Shown one piece after another: positions 1-5,012 of a stretch of 13,734 bases of DNA (position 1 is the stretch's first letter; every line of letters starts with the position of its first letter). The position numbers and the translations under genes were made by a program. This DNA comes from an uncultured Porphyromonadaceae bacterium (GTDB lineage: Bacteria > Bacteroidota > Bacteroidia > Bacteroidales > Muribaculaceae), in NCBI GenBank assembly GCA_947166165.1, contig CAMVDK010000059.1:1-13734 (forward strand). Direction: 5' to 3'. The notes under the pieces were generated by a model, which searched no databases, was not told where the DNA came from, and saw only the letters and a list, made by a program, of their open reading frames with translations.

Positions 1-1293
1 GACGAGCATCCCGTGTCCGGGCAGCTGTGCGTCCCACTTGTTGGGCTGGCGGTTCTCGAAGGTGAAGTATTCGTCGCTGCTGGGTGTGCGCATGATGCAT
101 CCGTCGAGCGTGCCGTCGATGCCGCGCAGGGTGTAGGTGCCGGCGTGGTTGATGATGGTGGGGTTGCACCATCCGAGCGACCAGCGTTCATACAGGTTGT
201 ATGACGGCGGCGTGCGTGCGGCGTTGGTGGTGGGGCCGTCGGCCATGATGTCCCACCATCCGGGGGTGTGGCATTCGCCGCCGGAGCCGTCGTAGTCGGC
301 GTCGTAGTGGTCCTGGAGTCCGAGCACGTGGCTGAACTCGTGGCAAATCACGCCCACGCCCTGCGTCTCGAGGCTCGAGGGGGTGTCCTGCCAGCCGTAG
401 ATTTCGGTGGCGCAGGCGTAGTCGTAGACGCGCATGCCGTCGTAGCGCGTGAAGAGCGACTGCAGGATGAACATGTGCTTGTGCGGCCAGAGCAGGTTGT
501 CGTCGTTGCCCTCGTAGCAGGAGGCGGCGCCGGCTCCGATGAAGAAGACCATGTCGACCGTGCCGTCGTCGTCGCCGTCATACTGGGTGAAGTCCACCTG
601 GCTGTCGACGGCGCTCAGCGCGGCCGAGAAGATGCTCGCGCTGCCACTGGTGGCGCGGTGGTCGGTGCTCTTGTAGTTGACCTTGACAGGCCCCACCACG
701 TCGAACACCGGGTCGAACAATCCGCCCGACTGGTCGTAGTAGTAGTCGCGCACGCTGCCGGTGCAGGCAACGTGTTTGCCGTTCATGGTGTAGCCGGTGT
801 AGTTGTGGTCGTTCACCATGTGGTTGTAGAAGTCCTGGGGGTTGGCCATCTCGAAACTCAGGTCGGTGTACTCAACCAGGATGATGAGTCCGCGGAACCG
901 TTTGTAGTTGAAGCGCTCCACGCGCTGCGGGTGGGCCTGCTTGCGGTTCTGCAAGGCGAGTTGCACCTGCTGCTGGTCCACGAGGCGCTTGTCGAGCTGG
1001 GCGATGAGCTGCTTCTCGACGGCGGTGCGGTTGCCGATGTTGCTGGCGGCAACGCCGGTGGACACGAGGCGCCCGTCGTGCTGGCGGGCATACTCCCATT
1101 GCCCGGTGGCTCCACGGAGCAGGGTGTAGCCGTCGGCGGTGGTGTTGTAGTGATAGAACTCGTCGCCGTGAAGGCGTACGTCGAGTTGGTTGGGCGTGGC
1201 AGCCCGCACACTGGCGGGCTTGGGCACGGCATGGTTGGCGAGCAGCGGCAAGGCCACGAGCGCCAGAGCACAAAGCTGTAGGAATCTTTTCAT
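1..1293 (-). CDS. Secreted M6-family zinc metalloprotease, C-terminus off the window
   Basis: An open frame runs from the ATG at 1293 through 431 codons to the left edge with no stop, so this is the N-terminal part of a longer gene. The protein starts with a signal peptide (MKRFLQLCALALVALPLLA) and a propeptide-like segment. The M6 (immune-inhibitor-A-like) catalytic domain follows. Seen in it: a segment SVRDYYYDQSGGLFDP, an acidic YDGDDDGTVDMVFF stretch, the zinc site HEFSHVLGLQD at residues 318-328 (HExxHxxGxxD, with His318, Glu319 and His322) and a Met-turn DIMADG with Met350. These match secreted zinc endopeptidases, so the likely role is degradation of extracellular protein or peptide. 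The missing C-terminus could carry a T9SS sorting domain or Ig-like modules, but that cannot be seen. It is divergent from the paralog pair to its right. The start is supported by the signal peptide and an upstream promoter. Confidence 0.9.
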   Translation of the reverse strand, partial: MKRFLQLCALALVALPLLANHAVPKPASVRAATPNQLDVRLHGDEFYHYNTTADGYTLLRGATGQWEYARQHDGRLVSTGVAASNIGNRTAVEKQLIAQLDKRLVDQQQVQLALQNRKQAHPQRVERFNYKRFRGLIILVEYTDLSFEMANPQDFYNHMVNDHNYTGYTMNGKHVACTGSVRDYYYDQSGGLFDPVFDVVGPVKVNYKSTDHRATSGSASIFSAALSAVDSQVDFTQYDGDDDGTVDMVFFIGAGAASCYEGNDDNLLWPHKHMFILQSLFTRYDGMRVYDYACATEIYGWQDTPSSLETQGVGVICHEFSHVLGLQDHYDADYDGSGGECHTPGWWDIMADGPTTNAARTPPSYNLYERWSLGWCNPTIINHAGTYTLRGIDGTLDGCIMRTPSSDEYFTFENRQPNKWDAQLPGHGMLV

Positions 1294-1354
1294 GCTGCGT
1301 TTGGTTTTAGGTTATGTTATGAATTCGGTTTCGGATTGAAAGTGTTATGCGCTG

Positions 1355-1385
1355 CAAATTTAATGGATTGTTTTGGATTGTGCAA
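1355..1385 (-). promoter_or_regulatory. Bacteroidetes-type promoter of the M6 protease gene
   Basis: Read on the minus strand, TAAATTTG (1362-1355) matches the -7 consensus TAnnTTTG. A TTG (1385-1383) lies 20 nt upstream and matches the core of the -33 box. Transcription would start near 1348, giving a leader of about 55 nt before the ATG at 1293. Confidence 0.6.
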
Positions 1386-1547
1386 GTTTTGTGACTAAAA
1401 AGTAGCGGCATGGCGCAAGTATGGCGTGCTTGGCCTCCCGTCGCTTAACCTTCTGTTGGCCTTTCGTCGACCTTTCCGGAAGGGCGGCGTCGCACCCACC
1501 CCCGCGTTCGCTTCGCGAATTGTAGTGCCGTCATACATGGCGGCTCG

Positions 1548-1604
1548 ATGGCCGAGTCAAAACGGCGAATGGCCGAGTCAAAAACGGACGACAGCGCGTC
1601 AAAA
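1548..1604. repeat. Short degenerate tandem repeats (about 21 nt period)
   Basis: ATGGCCGAGTCAAAACGG at 1548-1565 recurs at 1569-1587 with one extra A. A degenerate third copy (GCGTCAAAA) ends at 1604, and another GACCGAGTC lies near 1642. The repeats sit in the gene-free stretch between the divergent protease and paralog genes. No function is recognised. Confidence 0.5.
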
Positions 1605-1617
1605 TGTGCGACGGTAG

Positions 1618-1637
1618 GGCCATGACCTGTCATGGCC
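1618..1637. repeat. Perfect 9-bp inverted repeat
   Basis: GGCCATGAC (1618-1626) and GTCATGGCC (1629-1637) are exact reverse complements separated by CT. It could be a dyad for a DNA-binding protein or part of the repeats next to it. It is far from both flanking start codons (325 and 488 nt), so an operator role is uncertain. Confidence 0.45.
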
Positions 1638-1766
1638 GGATGACCGAGTCGGAAGAGTCAAGGCCGGATTGCGTCAGGCAAATAAAAAGGCAACTATCTG
1701 CATGTTGTCCCCAGGCCTTGAAAATGGCGAGCGAGAGTGTGCCGGAACCGAGAAAGGAAAGCAGAA

Positions 1767-1981
1767 TTGCCCGAAGGGCAACAATTAAACCCTGGGTCAC
1801 CGCGCAGCGGTGGCCCAGGGGAAAGTATGCAATCAAAGCGCCTCTGAAGGAGGCCACACGAGGGCGTGGTGAATACTGCTGCCACAGTGGCCTCTTCCAG
1901 AGGCAATGCTACCTACTGATGGCATCCCCCGGGCCAACGCTACGCGTTGTTCCGGGGTTATCCAGATATAGCCCTTCGGGC
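1767..1981. repeat. Hairpin-rich REP-like intergenic element
   Basis: At least five stems follow one another: TTGCCC/GGGCAA (1767-1781); a 14-bp stem with one G-T pair and a GCA loop (1790-1803 with 1807-1820); an 18-nt inverted pair with two mismatches (1840-1857 with 1887-1904), inside which each arm can fold on itself (GCCTCT/AGAGGC at 1890-1904); a 14-nt stem with one mismatch and a TAC loop (1927-1940 with 1944-1957); and GCCC-TTC-GGGC (1971-1981). The block around 1927-1981 resembles hairpin elements I recall in Bacteroidales intergenic regions, from memory and unchecked. There is no coding signal. It could be a dispersed repeat or a structured RNA. Confidence 0.55.
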
Positions 1982-2089
1982 ATTCTCAATCGATGTTTTG
2001 TTGTTCTGAGACTCTTACACTGGGGACAACATATATATATAATTACCCAATTTTTTCGAGGAAGATGCGACTTTATTTGAAAAAAGTCG

Positions 2090-2097
2090 TAACTTTG
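2090..2097 (+). promoter_or_regulatory. Promoter -7 box of the first paralog
   Basis: TAACTTTG fits TAnnTTTG and lies 27 nt before the chosen ATG at 2125. No TTTG sits at the usual 19-21 nt spacing. The TTTG at 2076-2079 is only 10 nt away. The stretch TTGAAAAAAGT just upstream is conserved in front of the second paralog, so this is a shared promoter region even though the -33 box is unclear. Confidence 0.5.
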
Positions 2098-2124
2098 CGA
2101 AGTTATTGTAAAACTTCTACTATT

Positions 2125-4704
2125 ATGAATAAAATGCTGCATTCTTTTGTTCGCACTTTTGTTGTGGCGGTTCTTGCTGCACTCTCTGGTGCGATGAGTG
2201 CCAATGCCACCGATGTGTGGATTCTTGGCAATGTGGGCAACCAGGATTGGAACCCCAATGTGGGGACCCAGATGAATTACGTCGGCAACGACACTTATGT
2301 TTATGAAGGCCAGTTCAACGCCACTTCGTACATCAGCTTCACCACGATGCTTGGCGACTGGGACACCATCAACCCCTACCGCTTCGGCGCCGAGTTCAAC
2401 GACTTCAGCATCGAGAGCCTGCTTGGCGAGTACATCGCTTGCGGTGCGCTCGGTGAGAGTGCCAACAATGCCTTTCTGATCACCGTGGCCGGCTACTACA
2501 AAATCACGCTGGTCATGAAGCAGAACAGCCGCAAGGTGATGTTCGAGCGCCCGACGGTCGCCGTTGTCGATGGCTTGTGCTATCGCCTGTTCCCGTCATC
2601 GAAAACGGCCACGGTGGTGAGTCACTCAAGCTACTCGTCGCTCAGCGATGTGGTGATTCCTGCCAGCCTTGCGCACGAAGGCAAGACCTACACAGTGGAC
2701 GGCATCGACCAAGGCGCGTTCAATGGTTGCAACTTGCAGTCGGTCGCGATTTATGCCGACATCGCCGACTGCAATGGCGGGTTCGGCGGCTGCACGGTGG
2801 GCACGCTCTATGTGGCCGACAATGTGACGGTGCTCAAGGGCTTGGGAATCAATGCATCGGCGATTTATTGCTTCGGCAATGCTCCTGCCGAGTGCGACGA
2901 TGCCACCTTCGCGACCTACAACGCCGCCCTGCATGTGCCCATGGCAGCGATGACGCAATACTTCATGGCCGACGTGTGGAACCATTTCAACAACATTACA
3001 GGCGATGCCGGACAGCAACCCAAGGAGTTGACCCTCGTCCCGGCCGAGGCGGCCATCGAACTGGGCGGCACGCTGCAGCTCACCGCCACCGTCACGCCCA
3101 CAACCATCGTTCCCCTGTGCTGGAGCGTGAGCCAGCCAGGCGTGGTGACGGTCAGCGACGACGGCCTGGTCACAACCCTCGCCGCTGGTGAGGTGGATGT
3201 CACGGCCTCATGCATGGGGGTCAGCCAAACCTGCCACATCACTGTGCAGGACCGATTGGTGACGGCCACCCTCAATAGCCATCAGTTGAACCTTGAGCGC
3301 GGTGCCACCGCCAATCTCCAGGTAACCACCACGCCCGTCACCACGCCCGTCACATGGCGTTCGACCGACACTGCCGTTGCCACCGTGACAGAGAATAACG
3401 GTTCTGCCACTGTGACAGCTGTCGCTCCCGGCCAGGCGCTCATCATCGCCACTCCCGAGGGCGACAACGTGAAGCCCGACACCTGCCGCGTGACGGTGAC
3501 CGAAGTCACTGTCGTCGTCGCGCTCAACCAGCATGGGTTGTCGCTCAAGCGTGGAGGCACTGCCTATCTCCAGGCCACCACCTCGCCCGTCGCCGCCGAA
3601 GTGAGCTACAGCTCCACCGATGCCGATGTCGCACTCGTGCGCGTGATTGATGGCCAAGCAATGGTGCTGGGCAACCGCCCCGGTGAGGCACTGATCATCG
3701 CCACCACCGATGCTGAATGGGTGCGTCCCGACACTTGTCGAGTTACTGTAATCCGTCCGCGCGGCGATGCTACTGCCGATGGCTTTTCCGATATTGACGA
3801 CCTTAATGCCATCATCAACGTCATGGTCGGCAAGACCGAGCCCGAAGAGGCCGACCTCCCATTCTACGACCTCACCGGCGACGGCAACATCGATGTGGAC
3901 GACATGAACAGAATCATCAACATCATGCTGAGAATTATCGAAACGCAGACGTTCACCGTGAATGGCGTGAGCTTCGAAATGGTACCAGTCGAAGGCGGCA
4001 CGTTTACGATGGGCGCGACGGCCGAGTACGCCTGGGACGAGGAAAAACCCGCCCACCAAGTGACGCTGAGCAGCTACGCCATCGGCGAGACCGAAGTGAC
4101 GCAGGCTTTGTGGCAGGTGGTGATGGGCAGCAACCCGAGTTGGTTCAACGGCAGGCGTAAAGAAGATTATTTTGATTGGGAGGAAGCTAATATAGATATT
4201 GATTATGGGACAAATCTGCAGCGCCCTGTGGAATGTGTGAGCTGGGATGACTGCCAGACCTTCATCACCAAGCTGAACGAGTTGACGGGAATGACATTCC
4301 GCATACCTACAGAGGCGGAGTGGGAGTATGCTGCCCGTGGCGGCAATAAGAGCAAAGGCTACATATTCGCCGGGGGCAATTTAGACGACGTGGCGTGGTA
4401 TTTTGAAAACAGCAACCTCATGATTCATCCCGTGGCTACGAAGTTGCCGAACGAGTTGGGCCTGTACGATATGAGCGGCAACGTGTATGAGTGGTGCCAG
4501 GACTGGTATGGAAGCTACAGCAGCGATGCACAGACCAATCCCACCGGCCCTGCAAGCGGCTCCTACCGCGTGCAGCGTGGCGGCAGCTGGTACAACGGCT
4601 TATACGACTGGTACAGCAGCGCCAGGTTCTGCACCGTGTCGTACCGCAGCAGATGCACGCCGTCATACCGTAGCCGAGAATGCGGCTTGCGCCTTGCCCT
4701 TTAG
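2125..4704 (+). CDS. Secreted multidomain protein: Ig-like repeats, dockerin, FGE/C-type-lectin-like C-terminus (paralog 1)
   Basis: 859 aa. The ATG at 2125 gives a clean signal peptide (cleavage after SANA, residue 28) just behind a -7 box; the upstream in-frame ATG at 1993 precedes that box. Domains: 29-143, a beta-rich domain (TDVWILGNVG) resembling SusE/F-like or carbohydrate-binding modules; 144-299, a short BspA-like LRR region ending in a typical capping segment; 300-375, 377-460 and 461-545, three Big_2-type Ig-like domains; 546-602, a dockerin-like pair of calcium loops (DATADGFSDIDDLN and DLTGDGNIDVDDMN); 608-859, an FGE-sulfatase/SUMF1 fold (GGTFTMGAT, PTEAEWEYAARGG, DMSGNVYEWCQDW, RGGSW). 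The catalytic cysteines of true formylglycine-generating enzymes are not at the expected place after RGGSW, so binding is likelier than catalysis. The last ~43 residues look like a DGR variable region. An AT-rich acidic insertion lies near residues 676-695. Probably a surface or secreted adhesin-like binder; ligand unknown. Confidence 0.88.
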   Translation: MNKMLHSFVRTFVVAVLAALSGAMSANATDVWILGNVGNQDWNPNVGTQMNYVGNDTYVYEGQFNATSYISFTTMLGDWDTINPYRFGAEFNDFSIESLLGEYIACGALGESANNAFLITVAGYYKITLVMKQNSRKVMFERPTVAVVDGLCYRLFPSSKTATVVSHSSYSSLSDVVIPASLAHEGKTYTVDGIDQGAFNGCNLQSVAIYADIADCNGGFGGCTVGTLYVADNVTVLKGLGINASAIYCFGNAPAECDDATFATYNAALHVPMAAMTQYFMADVWNHFNNITGDAGQQPKELTLVPAEAAIELGGTLQLTATVTPTTIVPLCWSVSQPGVVTVSDDGLVTTLAAGEVDVTASCMGVSQTCHITVQDRLVTATLNSHQLNLERGATANLQVTTTPVTTPVTWRSTDTAVATVTENNGSATVTAVAPGQALIIATPEGDNVKPDTCRVTVTEVTVVVALNQHGLSLKRGGTAYLQATTSPVAAEVSYSSTDADVALVRVIDGQAMVLGNRPGEALIIATTDAEWVRPDTCRVTVIRPRGDATADGFSDIDDLNAIINVMVGKTEPEEADLPFYDLTGDGNIDVDDMNRIINIMLRIIETQTFTVNGVSFEMVPVEGGTFTMGATAEYAWDEEKPAHQVTLSSYAIGETEVTQALWQVVMGSNPSWFNGRRKEDYFDWEEANIDIDYGTNLQRPVECVSWDDCQTFITKLNELTGMTFRIPTEAEWEYAARGGNKSKGYIFAGGNLDDVAWYFENSNLMIHPVATKLPNELGLYDMSGNVYEWCQDWYGSYSSDAQTNPTGPASGSYRVQRGGSWYNGLYDWYSSARFCTVSYRSRCTPSYRSRECGLRLAL
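2189..3172 (+). repeat. 984-nt direct repeat, copy 1
   Basis: This segment (residues 22-349 of paralog 1) matches 5077-6060 with no difference I could find by eye, at a constant offset of 2888 nt. The 64 coding bases before it carry 11 mismatches, and divergence resumes at once after it. The sharp edges point to recent gene conversion or recombination rather than uniform divergence. Confidence 0.9.
4567..4701 (+). other. DGR-variable-region-like C-terminus of paralog 1
   Basis: Residues 815-859 run RVQRGGSW, then a stretch rich in Tyr, Ser, Arg, Asp, Cys and Trp, then CGLRLAL. Framework residues (RGG, W, VS, PS, GLRL) match paralog 2, and the positions between them differ. Many variable codons are NNC (TAC, AAC, GAC, AGC, TTC, TGC, CGC), as expected if an AAC-rich template were mutated at adenines. 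GC-rich codon use alone would also favour C endings, so this is suggestive only. Confidence 0.5.
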
Positions 4705-4757
4705 AGTCTACTTACTCGCTTAAAATAAGGAGCAAAAACGTCAGTGGAAAAGCCAAA

Positions 4758-4810
4758 ACGTCTTTGTCGGCCAGTGCCAAAAAGGAAGCGAAAAAGGCCG
4801 ACAAAGACGT
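4758..4810. terminator. 15-bp inverted repeat downstream of paralog 1
   Basis: ACGTCTTTGTCGGCC (4758-4772) and its exact complement (4796-4810) flank a 23-nt loop. An outer GTCAG/CTGAC pair (4740-4744 with 4812-4816) could extend the structure. No U-run follows on the plus strand, while the minus-strand side is T-rich. It may be a terminator, mRNA 3'-end protection or a recombination-related hairpin. The remaining 4817-5012 shows only a small CTACG/CGTAG dyad near 4873 and the next promoter. Confidence 0.5.
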
Positions 4811-4981
4811 GCTGACACGCGCAGCTCACTGCATGGCAGCTCGATAAACTAATCACAACAAGTATCCGTAATGCTACGTCGTCAGTCGTAGGGCATCCCG
4901 ATTCGGTTGGCCTCGCGTTGTGTTTGCGATAAACTGGTGCCTTTTTTTCGATGTAGATGTGCGTTTCATTGAAAAAAGTTG

Positions 4982-4989
4982 TAAATTTG
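4982..4989 (+). promoter_or_regulatory. Promoter -7 box of the second paralog
   Basis: TAAATTTG fits TAnnTTTG and lies 23 nt before the ATG at 5013. The preceding TTGAAAAAAGT is shared with the first paralog. No -33 box is seen at standard spacing. Having its own promoter suggests the second copy is expressed independently of the first. Confidence 0.5.
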
Positions 4990-5012
4990 CGAGATTATTT
5001 TCAGGTACTACT

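Noticed and set aside
268..1281. A 337-codon plus-strand open frame
   Set aside because: It is antisense to the M6 protease, whose frame carries a signal peptide, HExxH and Met-turn. The plus-strand translation is a Val/Gly/Ala/His-rich shadow.
2076..2079. TTTG as the -33 box of paralog 1
   Set aside because: It is only 10 nt from the -7 box, while the family spacing is about 19-21 nt. The equivalent position upstream of paralog 2 has ATTG.
1993..2124. N-terminal extension of paralog 1 from the ATG at 1993 (and of paralog 2 from 4920)
   Set aside because: Both extensions contain the promoter -7 box, are unrelated to each other in sequence, and would bury the signal peptide behind 31-44 residues.
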